NCBI GenBank assembly: GCA_910577405.1
Contig: CAJTMG010000013.1
Coordinates: 18,592-82,591 of the forward strand
Direction: 5' to 3'
Source: an uncultured Oscillibacter sp.
GTDB lineage: Bacteria > Bacillota > Clostridia > Oscillospirales > Oscillospiraceae
DNA length: 64,000 nt
Shown here: piece after piece, positions 8,593 to 17,164 of the stretch
How positions within the stretch are numbered: position 1 is the stretch's first letter
How the letters are laid out: every line of letters begins with the position of its first letter
Notes under the pieces: generated by a model
What the model was told of the DNA's origin: nothing
Seen by the model: the letters and a program-made list of their open reading frames with translations, nothing else
Database searches by the model: none
Made by a program: the position numbers and the translations under genes

Positions 8593-8883
8593 GTGGAAGA
8601 GCAGCAGAAAACGAAGGACCGCCCGGAAGAGGAAAGCCGGAATTTAATCAACCGTCTGAACCGGATCGAGGGACAGATCAGAGGCATACGGGGAATGGTG
8701 GAGCGGAGCGCGTATTGTACCGACATCCTGGCCCAGGTCGCCGCCGCCAACGCCGCACTGAACGCTTTCGGACGGGAACTGCTGGCCGAGCATATCCGCA
8801 CCTGCGTGGTCCACGACATTCAGGCAGGCCGGGAGGAAACAGTGGACGACCTGATCACGATACTGCAAAAGCTGATGAAATAA
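8593..8883 (+). CDS. csoR: copper-sensing transcriptional repressor CsoR
   Basis: A 96-residue all-helical repressor of the CsoR/RcnR family. The copper ligand pattern is visible: Cys in SAYCTDIL, then His and Cys in AEHIRTC. The N-terminal NRLNRIEGQIRGI helix is family-typical. The GTG start at 8593 follows AAGGAGG by about 8 bases; longer in-frame starts would overlap the promoter. Two operator palindromes lie immediately upstream and copA follows after 36 bases, so the unit is a copper-inducible csoR-copA operon with autoregulation. Confidence 0.93.
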   Translation: MEEQQKTKDRPEEESRNLINRLNRIEGQIRGIRGMVERSAYCTDILAQVAAANAALNAFGRELLAEHIRTCVVHDIQAGREETVDDLITILQKLMK

Positions 8884-8919
8884 CGTCAAAGGGCGGCATT
8901 TCAGTCAGAAGGAGGACTT

Positions 8920-11442
8920 ATGAAGCAATACAATGTAACAGGGATGAGCTGCGCGGCGTGCAGTGCCCGGGTGGAGAAAGCGGTAGGGAAGGTGCCGGGG
9001 GTAACGTCGTGTTCCGTAAGCCTGCTGACAAACTCCATGGGGGTAGAGGGCAGCGCGCTGGAAGGAGAAATCATAGCGGCGGTCGAGGCAGCAGGCTACG
9101 GCGCGTCGGCAAAGAGCGGGACAAAGGCAGTCCCCGGCGCGTCGGAGGCGGAGGAAGCCCTGCGGGATAAGGAAACGCCGGTATTGAAGCGCCGTCTGCT
9201 GTGGTCCCTGGGATTCCTGCTGGTTCTGATGTATTTCTCCATGGGCCATATGATGTGGAACTGGCCCATACCGGCGTTCATGCAGGGAAATCATATCGCC
9301 ATGGGGCTGCTGCAATTGCTGTTGACAGCGGCGGTGATGGTGATTAACCAGAAATTTTTCATCAGCGGATTCAAGAGTCTCTGGCACCGTGCGCCGAATA
9401 TGGATACACTGGTTGCCCTGGGCGCGTCGGCGGCATTTGTCTACAGCACCTACGCCCTCTTTGCCATGACCGGCGCGCAGGTCCGGGGCGATCTGGAAGC
9501 CGTGATGGATTATATGATGGAGTTCTACTTTGAGTCGGCGGCCATGATACTGACGCTGATTACAGTAGGCAAAATGCTGGAAGCCCGTTCCAAAGGCCGC
9601 ACTACAGACGCGTTGAAGAGTCTGATGAAGCTGGCCCCCAAGACGGCGGTGATCGAGCGGGACGGAACGGAGCAGGAAGTCCCCATCGAGCAGGTACAGG
9701 AGGGAACGGTATTTCTGGTCCGACCCGGCGGTCATATTCCGGTGGACGGCGTAGTGCTGGAGGGCGGAAGCGCGGTAGACGAATCGGCTCTCACCGGCGA
9801 AAGTATCCCGGTAGACAAAGGACCAGGGGACAGCGTTTCCGCGGCGACGGTGAATCAATCAGGTTATATCAGGTGCCGCGCCACACGGGTAGGGCAGGAC
9901 ACGACGCTTTCCCAGATTATCCAGATGGTCAGCGACGCCGCCGCAACCAAGGCCCCGATTGCCAAAATCGCCGACAAGGTATCCGGTATTTTTGTCCCGG
10001 CGGTGATCACGATTGCGGTCATTACTTCCATTGTCTGGCTTCTTCTGGGTCAGAGCGTAGGATTTGCGCTTGCGAGGGGAATTTCTGTGCTGGTCATCAG
10101 CTGTCCCTGCGCTTTGGGTCTGGCCACGCCGGTAGCCATTATGGTAGGCAGCGGCATGGGCGCGAAAAACGGCATTCTGTTCAAGACGGCGGCGTCACTG
10201 GAAGCGGCAGGCCGTACGGAAATCATTGCTCTGGACAAGACGGGCACCATCACGAAAGGCGAACCGAAGGTAACGGACGCGGTTCCGGTCTCCGGCTTGA
10301 ATGAGCAAGACCTTCTGTCCATGGCAGCGGCGCTGGAAAGTCCCTCAGAGCATCCCCTGGCCAAGGCGATTGTGCAGGCGTGCCAGGAACGTGGCCAGAC
10401 TGCGGTACCAGCGACGGACTTTGCGGCGGTCCATGGAAAGGGCGTCCGGGGGACCATCGGGGACGCGGTGTGCATTGGAGGTAACCCGGCCATGCTGGAG
10501 GAAGCGGGCGTCGACCCAGGTCCCTTGATGCAGAAGGCTTCGACGCTGGCGGCAGAGGGAAAAACGCCGATGTTCTTTGCGGACGAAACGCATAAAAAGC
10601 TCCTGGGACTGCTGGCAGTAGCAGATGTAATCAAGGAAGACAGTCCACAGGCGGTAAAGGAACTGCAAGGCATGGGCATTCGGGTCGTGATGCTCACCGG
10701 CGACAACGAACGCACTGCCAAGGCCATCGGCGCGCAGGCGGGAGTTGACGAGGTAATCGCGGGAGTGCTTCCTGACGGCAAGGAGAGCGTGATAAGGCGT
10801 TTGAAGCAGCAAGGGAAGGTGGCAATGGTCGGTGACGGCATCAACGACGCGCCGGCCCTGACCCGAGCGGACATTGGAATCGCCATCGGAGCGGGGGCGG
10901 ACGTAGCCATCGACGCTGCCGACGTGGTTCTGATGAAGAGCCGGCTTCTGGACGTTCCCGCCGCTATCCGACTGAGCCGGGCCACGCTGCGGAATATCCA
11001 TCAGAACCTCTTCTGGGCCTTCTTCTATAACACCATCGGCATCCCTTTAGCGGCGGGGCTGTTTATTCCATTTGGCCTGACGCTGAATCCCATGTTCGGC
11101 GCCGCCGCTATGAGCCTGTCCAGTTTTTGTGTCGTCTCCAACGCCCTGCGGCTGAATCTCTTTGACCTGCGGGACGCCCGGAAGGATGATAAACGCAGAC
11201 CCAAACATCAAAACAAGGAGGAATCACAAGCAATGGAAAAGACCATGAAAATCGAAGGCATGATGTGCGCCCACTGCGAGGCCCGCGTCAAGAAGGCCCT
11301 GGAAGCCCTGCCGGAGGTCACGGAAGCCGCGGTCAGCCATGAAGCAGGCACCGCCGTTGTCACTCTTGCGTCCGAGCTTTCCGACACCGCGCTCCAGTCC
11401 GCCGTGGAAGCCCAGGATTACAAGGTCCTCTCGATTTCCTGA
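8920..11442 (+). CDS. copA: copper-translocating P-type ATPase with N- and C-terminal heavy-metal domains
   Basis: An 840-residue P1B-type ATPase exporting Cu(I). In order: an N-terminal HMA domain with GMSCAACSA (residues 8-16), membrane helices, the TGES actuator loop, the SCPCALGLATP transmembrane metal site, DKTGT phosphorylation site, SEHPLA, GDGINDAPA, the final helices, then a linker and a second HMA domain with GMMCAHCEA near the C-terminus. Most CopA proteins carry HMA domains only at the N-terminus. The C-terminal one is encoded after an internal AAGGAGG site and in-frame ATG, as if a copZ gene had been joined to copA (see 11233). Confidence 0.95.
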   Translation: MKQYNVTGMSCAACSARVEKAVGKVPGVTSCSVSLLTNSMGVEGSALEGEIIAAVEAAGYGASAKSGTKAVPGASEAEEALRDKETPVLKRRLLWSLGFLLVLMYFSMGHMMWNWPIPAFMQGNHIAMGLLQLLLTAAVMVINQKFFISGFKSLWHRAPNMDTLVALGASAAFVYSTYALFAMTGAQVRGDLEAVMDYMMEFYFESAAMILTLITVGKMLEARSKGRTTDALKSLMKLAPKTAVIERDGTEQEVPIEQVQEGTVFLVRPGGHIPVDGVVLEGGSAVDESALTGESIPVDKGPGDSVSAATVNQSGYIRCRATRVGQDTTLSQIIQMVSDAAATKAPIAKIADKVSGIFVPAVITIAVITSIVWLLLGQSVGFALARGISVLVISCPCALGLATPVAIMVGSGMGAKNGILFKTAASLEAAGRTEIIALDKTGTITKGEPKVTDAVPVSGLNEQDLLSMAAALESPSEHPLAKAIVQACQERGQTAVPATDFAAVHGKGVRGTIGDAVCIGGNPAMLEEAGVDPGPLMQKASTLAAEGKTPMFFADETHKKLLGLLAVADVIKEDSPQAVKELQGMGIRVVMLTGDNERTAKAIGAQAGVDEVIAGVLPDGKESVIRRLKQQGKVAMVGDGINDAPALTRADIGIAIGAGADVAIDAADVVLMKSRLLDVPAAIRLSRATLRNIHQNLFWAFFYNTIGIPLAAGLFIPFGLTLNPMFGAAAMSLSSFCVVSNALRLNLFDLRDARKDDKRRPKHQNKEESQAMEKTMKIEGMMCAHCEARVKKALEALPEVTEAAVSHEAGTAVVTLASELSDTALQSAVEAQDYKVLSIS
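11233..11442 (+). CDS. possible internally initiated CopZ-like copper chaperone (C-terminal HMA domain of copA)
   Basis: An in-frame ATG at 11233, preceded by AAGGAGG (11215-11221) with 11-base spacing, opens a 69-residue HMA domain starting MEKTMKIEGMMCAHCEAR. The size and motif match stand-alone CopZ chaperones. The sequence shows both possibilities: a fused C-terminal domain of CopA, and a separate chaperone made from the same mRNA by internal initiation. That it is actually translated separately is inference. Confidence 0.45.
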   Translation: MEKTMKIEGMMCAHCEARVKKALEALPEVTEAAVSHEAGTAVVTLASELSDTALQSAVEAQDYKVLSIS

Positions 11443-11455
11443 CAACAGAAAACAA

Positions 11456-11498
11456 AAAGCCATGCCGGGACTGCTTGCAGCTCCGGCATGGTCTTTTG
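11456..11498. terminator. bidirectional terminator between copA and the XRE gene
   Basis: CCATGCCGG and CCGGCATGG arms enclose a 14-base loop, with an A-run before and TCTTTT after. It can serve copA (plus) and the convergent regulator gene (minus). Confidence 0.8.
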
Positions 11499-11503
11499 TA
11501 TAT

Positions 11504-11962
11504 TCAGCGGCGCTCCAGTTCCCGCCGGACGGCCTTTGTCAAAAGCTCCTGGCCTTCCGGGGAGCGGAGAACCTCCATGATGGTATTGCGGATCATGGCC
11601 TGAAACCCTGTGCTTTTCAGCAGCGCTCCAAAGACGGCTCCATCCTCCTGTACGGCCGCGGGCTTCGGCTTTGCTTTCACAGCAGGCCGGGGTACGGATA
11701 CCGTCGGTTCGTCCTGAGTCAGCGCGCCGCCGTTCAGCCAGGTTTCCATCTGTTCGGGGTCGTCGCTCTCTCCCCGAAGGTAGTGCAGAGAAACGCCGAA
11801 GTACTCCGCCAGCTTCTTCTGCTGGTCCTGTGAAGGCGTCTGACGGCCCGTCTCGAACTTCTCCGCCGCTGTCCGAGGCAGTCCCAGCGCCGCCGAGAGT
11901 GCAGGCCGGCTGATCCCCTTCTGTGTCCGAAGTTCTTCAATACGCTGTGCCATTGTTACCAT
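11504..11962 (-). CDS. XRE-family helix-turn-helix regulator
   Basis: 152 residues. The N-terminal HTH (RIEELRTQKGISRPALSAAL, residues 6-25, then TAAEKFETGRQTPS) is of the XRE/Cro type. A Pro/Lys-rich linker follows and then a helical C-terminal region ending RELERR that may mediate oligomerisation. The start at 11962 follows GGGAGG by 7 bases. An inverted repeat in the upstream spacer (12020-12071) could be its operator. It is convergent with copA and not clearly tied to copper. The target genes are unknown. Confidence 0.8.
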   Translation of the reverse strand: MVTMAQRIEELRTQKGISRPALSAALGLPRTAAEKFETGRQTPSQDQQKKLAEYFGVSLHYLRGESDDPEQMETWLNGGALTQDEPTVSVPRPAVKAKPKPAAVQEDGAVFGALLKSTGFQAMIRNTIMEVLRSPEGQELLTKAVRRELERR

Positions 11963-12019
11963 AAGTGAACCTCCCGAAGGAATATAAGTCAACAAACCGT
12001 ATAAAACAGCAAAAAAATC

Positions 12020-12071
12020 ACATTCCGTAAAATCAAAAGCCCGCAATTCAGACACAGAAAATACGGAATGT
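12020..12071. repeat. perfect 10-base inverted repeat upstream of the XRE gene
   Basis: ACATTCCGTA (12020-12029) and TACGGAATGT (12062-12071) are exact reverse complements 32 bases apart (about three helical turns), between the XRE gene and the end of nrdG. It may be an operator pair for the XRE protein. Confidence 0.5.
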
Positions 12072-12088
12072 ATAAATATGGAAAAATA

Positions 12089-12610
12089 TTACTCTCTGTC
12101 CGGAAGAAACCGCAGTTCTCCCGCGTCCCGGCTGGCCCGAAGATCAATCAGTCTCTGGTTGGAGCTTCCCCGGAACCGGAGGGAAATATCTTTAAGGGCT
12201 TCCACATAACGGCCGTCCACCAGCACGTCCAAAAGAGAAAGCATTTCATTCGTAGCTTCGCAATGGGCCGCGCCGCCAGTGAGTTCGTCCAGTGTAAAGC
12301 CGCTGTAAGCCCAGATATCTTTTCCCGGGAAAGTTTCCCGGACCCGGCGCAGGAACGGCAGCAAGGCCCGCTGATTTTCCGGCTCGAAGGGTTCGCCGCC
12401 CAGGAGGGAGAGTCCGTTGATATAATCCGGGGCGAGAAGGGTGAGAATCCTGTCCTCCGTCTCCCGGGTAAAGGGCTGGCCATAGGAGAAGTCCCAGGTC
12501 TGTGGCTGGAAGCAGCGCTCACAATGGTTTGTGCATCCGGAGACAAACAGGCTCACCCGGACGCCCTCTCCATTGGCTATATCGCAGTCTTTGATTTCAC
12601 CATAGTACAC
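12089..12610 (-). CDS. nrdG: anaerobic ribonucleoside-triphosphate reductase activating protein
   Basis: A 173-residue radical-SAM activase that installs the glycyl radical on NrdD. The CxxxCxxC cluster motif is CTNHCERC (about residues 26-33), and LLGGEPFEPEN is the GGE-type SAM-binding motif. The GTG start at 12610 follows AAGGAG by 9 bases. The gene is 42 bases downstream of nrdD in the same operon, under the NrdR-box promoter at 15079-15107. Confidence 0.94.
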   Translation of the reverse strand: MYYGEIKDCDIANGEGVRVSLFVSGCTNHCERCFQPQTWDFSYGQPFTRETEDRILTLLAPDYINGLSLLGGEPFEPENQRALLPFLRRVRETFPGKDIWAYSGFTLDELTGGAAHCEATNEMLSLLDVLVDGRYVEALKDISLRFRGSSNQRLIDLRASRDAGELRFLPDRE

Positions 12611-12652
12611 GCGCGCACTCTCCTTGGCCGAAAAATTCCTGATTCCTCATTC

Positions 12653-14830
12653 TCACAGGTGCATGACACGGTCGCGGATTTCCTGGGTCCGGCCCTGGTT
12701 CCAGAACTGGGTGCCGATATAACCGCAGGTCCGGCGGGCAACGTTCATCTTATCCTGATCGGTATTGCCGCACTTGGGGCACTTCCAGACCAGCTTGCCG
12801 CCCTCTTCCACCACTTGAATCTCGCCGTCCCAGCCGCAGACCTGGCAGTAATCGCTCTTGGTATTCAGCTCGGCGTAAATGATGTTGTCGTAAATGAACT
12901 TCATGACCTGGAGAACGGCCTTAATGTTATTCTGCATATCGGGGACTTCCACATAGCTGATTGCGCCGCCGGGGGAGAGATGCTGGAAGCGGGCCTCGAA
13001 GCGGAGCTTATCAAAGGCGTTGATCTGCTCGGTGACATGGACATGGTAGCTGTTGGTAATATAGCCCTTGTCGGTAATGCCCTCGATGACGCCGAACCGC
13101 CGCTGGAGGCATTTGGCGAACTTATAGGTAGTCGACTCCAAGGGGGTGCCATAGAGACTGAAATCGATATTATGCGCAGCCTTCCACTCCCGGCAGGCGT
13201 CATTCATACGGTTCATAATCTGAATGGCAAAAGGGGTAGCGGAGGGGTCGGTATGGCTCTTTCCGGTCATATACTTGACGCACTCATACAATCCCGCGTA
13301 GCCCAAGGAGATGGTAGAATACCCGCCGTAGAGCAGTTTATCGATGGGCTCGCCCTTTTTCAGCCGGGCGCAGGCGCCGTACTGCCAGAGGATCGGCGCC
13401 ACGTCGGATGGCGTTCCCTTCAGGCGTTCATGGCGGCACATCAAGGCCTTATGACAAAGCTCCAGCCGTTCGTCAAAGATATCCCAGAACTTGTTGACGT
13501 CCCCGCCGGAGCTGAGGGCCACGTCGGGCAGATTGATGGTCACAACGCCCTGATTGAAGCGTCCGTAGTATTTCGGCTGATTGGTTTCCGGGTCCACGTA
13601 GGGGGTCAGGAAGCTCCGGCAGCCCATGCAGGTGTAGCAATGTCCCTCGCCGTTTTTGTCGACCTTCAGCTCCAGCATTTTCTTTTCGGAGATATAATCG
13701 GGCACCATCCGGCGGGCGGTACACTTGGCGGCCAGCTTGGTCAGATACCAGTAAGGGGCATCCTCATGAATATTATCCTCTTCCAGCACATAGATCAGCT
13801 TAGGGAACGCGGGGGTGATCCACACGCCGTCCTCATTTTTCACGCCCTCGCAGCGCTGTTCCAGGGTTTCCTCGATAATCAGGGCCAGATCCTTCCGTTC
13901 CTGCTCGCTTTTGGCCTCGCCCAGGTACATGAACACCGTGACAAAGGGAGCCTGTCCATTGGTGGTCAAAAGGGTCAGCACCTGATACTGAATGGTCTGC
14001 ACGCCCCGGCGAACCTCGTCCCGCAGGCGTTCCTCCACCAGGAATTCCAGCTTGTTCTCATCAAGGTTCAGCTGGATTTCCGCCATTTCCCGCTTCACGG
14101 CCTTCCGGATTTTCTTCCGGCTCACGTCCACGAAGGGGGCAAGGTGGGCCAGGGAGATGGACTGACCGCCGTACTGATTGGAGGCCACCTGCGCGATGAT
14201 CTGGGTGGCGATATTGCAGGCGGTAGAGAAACTATGAGGCCGTTCGATCAGGGTCCCGGTGATTACGGTGCCGTTTTGCAGCATATCCTCCAGGTTGACC
14301 AAATCGCAGTTGTGCATATGCTGGGCGAAGTAATCGGAATCATGGAAATGGATAATACCCTCCTGATGGGCCTCCACAATTTCCCTGGGCAGCAGCAGGC
14401 GTTCGCTCAGATCTCTGGAGACCTCGCCGGCCATATAATCCCGCTGGGTAGAATTGACCACCGGATTTTTATTGGAATTCTCCTGTTTGGCCTCCTCGTT
14501 GCAGCACTCGATCAGGCTCAGAATCCGGTCGTCGGTGGTATTGCTCCGCCGGACCAGCGAACGGGTATAGCGGTAGGTTACGTAATTTTTAGCGACCTCA
14601 AACGCGCCGTGGGCCATAATCTGGTACTCCACCAAATCCTGGATTTCCTCCACAGAAGGAGAGCGGTTCATCTTCTGACAGGCCAGTTCCACGGACTCGG
14701 CGATACGCTGGATCTGCACTGGCGTCATGCGCACGGATTCCTCGATACTCTCGTTGGCTTTTGTGATAGCGCCCAGGATTTTTGTAATGTCGAACGCAAC
14801 CTCAGTTCCGTTCCGCTTGATGACTTGCAC
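12653..14830 (-). CDS. nrdD: anaerobic ribonucleoside-triphosphate reductase
   Basis: A 725-residue class III reductase that makes dNTPs without oxygen. It has an N-terminal ATP-cone (residues ~1-95, starting QVIKRNGTEVAFD), the ten-stranded barrel with CYTCMGCRSF, a C-terminal zinc site (CQVCGWDGE...CPKCGN) and the glycyl-radical motif RRTCGYIG near residue 700. The GTG start follows AAGGGGG. It is transcribed with nrdG. The conserved residues all appear present, so it should be functional. Confidence 0.96.
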   Translation of the reverse strand: MQVIKRNGTEVAFDITKILGAITKANESIEESVRMTPVQIQRIAESVELACQKMNRSPSVEEIQDLVEYQIMAHGAFEVAKNYVTYRYTRSLVRRSNTTDDRILSLIECCNEEAKQENSNKNPVVNSTQRDYMAGEVSRDLSERLLLPREIVEAHQEGIIHFHDSDYFAQHMHNCDLVNLEDMLQNGTVITGTLIERPHSFSTACNIATQIIAQVASNQYGGQSISLAHLAPFVDVSRKKIRKAVKREMAEIQLNLDENKLEFLVEERLRDEVRRGVQTIQYQVLTLLTTNGQAPFVTVFMYLGEAKSEQERKDLALIIEETLEQRCEGVKNEDGVWITPAFPKLIYVLEEDNIHEDAPYWYLTKLAAKCTARRMVPDYISEKKMLELKVDKNGEGHCYTCMGCRSFLTPYVDPETNQPKYYGRFNQGVVTINLPDVALSSGGDVNKFWDIFDERLELCHKALMCRHERLKGTPSDVAPILWQYGACARLKKGEPIDKLLYGGYSTISLGYAGLYECVKYMTGKSHTDPSATPFAIQIMNRMNDACREWKAAHNIDFSLYGTPLESTTYKFAKCLQRRFGVIEGITDKGYITNSYHVHVTEQINAFDKLRFEARFQHLSPGGAISYVEVPDMQNNIKAVLQVMKFIYDNIIYAELNTKSDYCQVCGWDGEIQVVEEGGKLVWKCPKCGNTDQDKMNVARRTCGYIGTQFWNQGRTQEIRDRVMHL

Positions 14831-15037
14831 GCGGCCGTTCCCCCTTCTCTACGCCTGCCGTTCTGTCGGGCGTAAAATTTCAAATTTTCGATCCTTCCGC
14901 TTTTTCAGGTAAAAAGAAAAGGCAAAAAGAAAAAACCGCCATCCCCGCGGTATGGTAATTCCCTCCATCCGGCGGGGCCTGTCCATTCCCGAAGCCACCC
15001 TCCGGCGAAGGCCCATAGGGTGGAATTGGGGCAGGGA

Positions 15038-15053
15038 CTACAACATCTTGATA
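15038..15053 (-). promoter_or_regulatory. NrdR box 2 (weaker)
   Basis: On the minus strand, TATCAAGATGTTGTAG, a degenerate NrdR box whose centre is exactly 32 bases from box 1. Tandem boxes about three helical turns apart are the known NrdR arrangement. Confidence 0.5.
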
Positions 15054-15069
15054 AAATACCAGCCTACAG

Positions 15070-15085
15070 ACACAAGATATTGTAT
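15070..15085 (-). promoter_or_regulatory. NrdR box 1
   Basis: On the minus strand, ATACAATATCTTGTGT, which matches 14 of 16 positions of the known NrdR consensus ACACAATATATTGTGT. It overlaps the -10 element of the nrdD promoter. Confidence 0.75.
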
Positions 15086-15107
15086 CAGCACCTTTAGGAT
15101 AATACAA
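15079..15107 (-). promoter_or_regulatory. nrdDG promoter
   Basis: On the minus strand, TTGTAT (15102-15107), a 17-base spacer and TACAAT (15079-15084), with the -10 inside NrdR box 1. It predicts a leader of about 240 bases. In that leader a short ACCGC/GCGGT hairpin followed by TTTTTTC (about 14929-14952) could attenuate, but the stem is only 5 bp. The 14831-15276 gap holds no gene. Confidence 0.6.
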
Positions 15108-15276
15108 CGGGGCGGATTTTGCAAGTGGCATATGCAACTGGAAATGAAAAAAGACGGCGCCCAAAAAGCTGGCACGGCGCTTGCTTATGGGTCCTGAAAG
15201 AGGCATCGTTGACAGGAAACCGCCCCGGCGAAAGAACCGGGACGGAGACGGAATCGGGGCACGGAAAAAAATTTTT

Positions 15277-15993
15277 TCAGGGAGTCTGCTCGCCCTCGGC
15301 CATACGGTAGCCCACGCCGACCTCAGTGAAGAAGTATTCCGGTTCAGCAGGGTTTTGTTCTACTTTCCTTCGGATGTTCGCCATATTGACACGAAGAATC
15401 TGGTTGCTTCCACCGGCCCGCGGCCCCCAGAGTTCTTTCATCAGGAAATCGTAGGTCAGGACTTTCCCGGCGTGTTTCCCCAGCAGGGCTGCCAGACGCC
15501 ATTCGCTGAGGGTAAGTCTGACGTTTTCGCCCCGGACCAGAACCTGATGCTTGTTGTAATCAATCACCAGCTCGCCCACGGTATAGGTACCCTTCTGTGC
15601 AATCTCCCCATTTCCGCTGGCTGTGCGGGTATGCCGGATAGCGGTCCGGACCCGGGCGAGGAGCTCGTCGGTGCCAAAGGGCTTGGTGAGGTAATCGTCG
15701 GCTCCGGCGTCCAGCGCGGCGACCTTATCCCGTTCATGGGACCTGGCGGAAACCACCACCACCGGCAGGCTGGACCAGCTTCGGAGCTGCCGGAGAACGT
15801 CCATACCGTCCAAATCAGGCAGGCCCAGGTCCAGAATGACCACATCGGGGCAGTGAGAGGACAGCATGGACAGGGCTTCTTTCCCGGTACGGGCCTGAAT
15901 GGTCTCATATCCCTGTCCACCCAGCACGGCGGCGATAAACTGGGCGATGCTCTTCTCATCCTCAATAATCAGGACTTTCTCTTTGATGTTCAT
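15277..15993 (-). CDS. OmpR-family response regulator, KdpE-like
   Basis: 238 residues. A receiver domain with the acidic pair near residue 10 (IIEDE), phospho-acceptor Asp in VVILDLGLPDLDG (about residue 54) and Lys in YLTKPFG, followed by an OmpR/PhoB winged-helix DNA-binding domain (LTLSEWRLAALLGKHAGKVL). It is closest in appearance to KdpE. It overlaps the start of the histidine kinase gene by 4 bases (ATGA type), so the two form one unit. No kdpFABC potassium pump genes lie in the window, so the target is open. Confidence 0.88.
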   Translation of the reverse strand: MNIKEKVLIIEDEKSIAQFIAAVLGGQGYETIQARTGKEALSMLSSHCPDVVILDLGLPDLDGMDVLRQLRSWSSLPVVVVSARSHERDKVAALDAGADDYLTKPFGTDELLARVRTAIRHTRTASGNGEIAQKGTYTVGELVIDYNKHQVLVRGENVRLTLSEWRLAALLGKHAGKVLTYDFLMKELWGPRAGGSNQILRVNMANIRRKVEQNPAEPEYFFTEVGVGYRMAEGEQTP

Positions 15994-17072
15994 AGGACAG
16001 CCTCCATAGTCAGCGGAATTTGGAAGGAAAATTCGGCCCCGCGTTCCAGGTTCCGGGCCTGAATGGAGCCTCCATGGGCCCGGACAATGGCCTGACAGAC
16101 GGACAGCCCCAGGCCCATATTACGTTTGCCGTCGCTGTCGGGAGCCGTATGGGAAGGGGCCTTTCCGTCAAAAAGGGAAGACAGCGCCTTTTTTGGGATA
16201 CCCGTACCATCGTCGGCCACAGAGAAGCAGGCACAGCCATTTCGTTCCGTCAGCGACAGCACCACATACTCCGCGCCGCCGTGAAATACCGCGTTCTCCA
16301 GCAGGTTGGACAGCACCTGTTCAATCAGAATCGGGTCCATGGGGGCCATCAGCAGCTCGTCCGGGATTGAGACAGAAATCCGGACTTCCGGGAAGCGCCG
16401 CCGGAATTTCCTTGCTGCCTCCCCGATCACTTCCTCCGCGGCCTCCGATTCCTTACGGATTTTCGCGTCATCCTCGCCGATACGGGTGATGGAGAGCAGA
16501 TTTTCCACCACCCGAATCAGCCACTGCGCCTCCTCCCGGGCGTTCTCCAGAAGGGTCCTCTGTTCCTCCTGCGTAAGGTCCGGGTTCTCCAGAACAGCCG
16601 ACGTGGAGCCTACAATAGAGGTCAGGGGCGTCCGGAGATCGTGGGAGACGGCGCGCAGCAGATTACCCCGCATTTTTTCGCGCTCGTTTTCCGCCAAAAG
16701 CCTTGCCTGCCGTTTTGCCTGGGCGGTCAGGGTGCAGGTGATAATGGAAACCATCAGAAGGGTAAAAAAGGTCAGCGGATAGCCGGAAATCGACAAATTA
16801 AAGGCCCAATAGGGAAAGGTAAAGATAAAGTTGACGCAGACCACACCCAGCACCACCGCAATCAGGCCGTAGAGGTATCCGGTAGTCAAACGGGAAATCA
16901 GCAGCACGGCCAGCACAAACACAGGCGACGCGAAACCCTCGATGGTCCCCGCAATACGCAGGACAAAGCACAGAGCCAGCGCGCAGCCGAGAATCGCCGC
17001 CGTCACCAGGAAATCCCGCCTGGAAACCGGAAACAGCGGTGAAGTCCAAGGCTTGTGAAAGTGAAGTTTCAT
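15990..17072 (-). CDS. sensor histidine kinase resembling the C-terminal half of KdpD
   Basis: 360 residues. Four hydrophobic helices at residues ~20-120 match the DUF4118 membrane region of KdpD, then a HisKA domain with phospho-acceptor His in AVSHDLRTPLTSIVG, and a HATPase domain with N box (LSNLLENAVFHG) and G box (DDGTGIP, GLGLSV). The ~400-residue cytoplasmic KdpD/Usp domain found in classical KdpD is absent; the start at 17072 follows GGGAGGATG directly before the membrane part, so this looks like a genuine short form and not a truncation. It pairs with the KdpE-like regulator. Confidence 0.87.
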   Translation of the reverse strand: MKLHFHKPWTSPLFPVSRRDFLVTAAILGCALALCFVLRIAGTIEGFASPVFVLAVLLISRLTTGYLYGLIAVVLGVVCVNFIFTFPYWAFNLSISGYPLTFFTLLMVSIITCTLTAQAKRQARLLAENEREKMRGNLLRAVSHDLRTPLTSIVGSTSAVLENPDLTQEEQRTLLENAREEAQWLIRVVENLLSITRIGEDDAKIRKESEAAEEVIGEAARKFRRRFPEVRISVSIPDELLMAPMDPILIEQVLSNLLENAVFHGGAEYVVLSLTERNGCACFSVADDGTGIPKKALSSLFDGKAPSHTAPDSDGKRNMGLGLSVCQAIVRAHGGSIQARNLERGAEFSFQIPLTMEAVL

Positions 17073-17164
17073 TCTGCATCCTCCCGCAAAAACGCGTCTT
17101 TTCTTTCTTTTTACATAAGAGTATAACAGAAAAATCCGTCGTTTTCAACCGGCCATTGCTTTCA

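Noticed and set aside
12068..14875. A 935-codon open frame on the strand opposite nrdD/nrdG
   Set aside because: It is the complement of two clearly identified genes, has no family motifs and no ribosome site; GC-rich codon bias keeps the opposite frame open.
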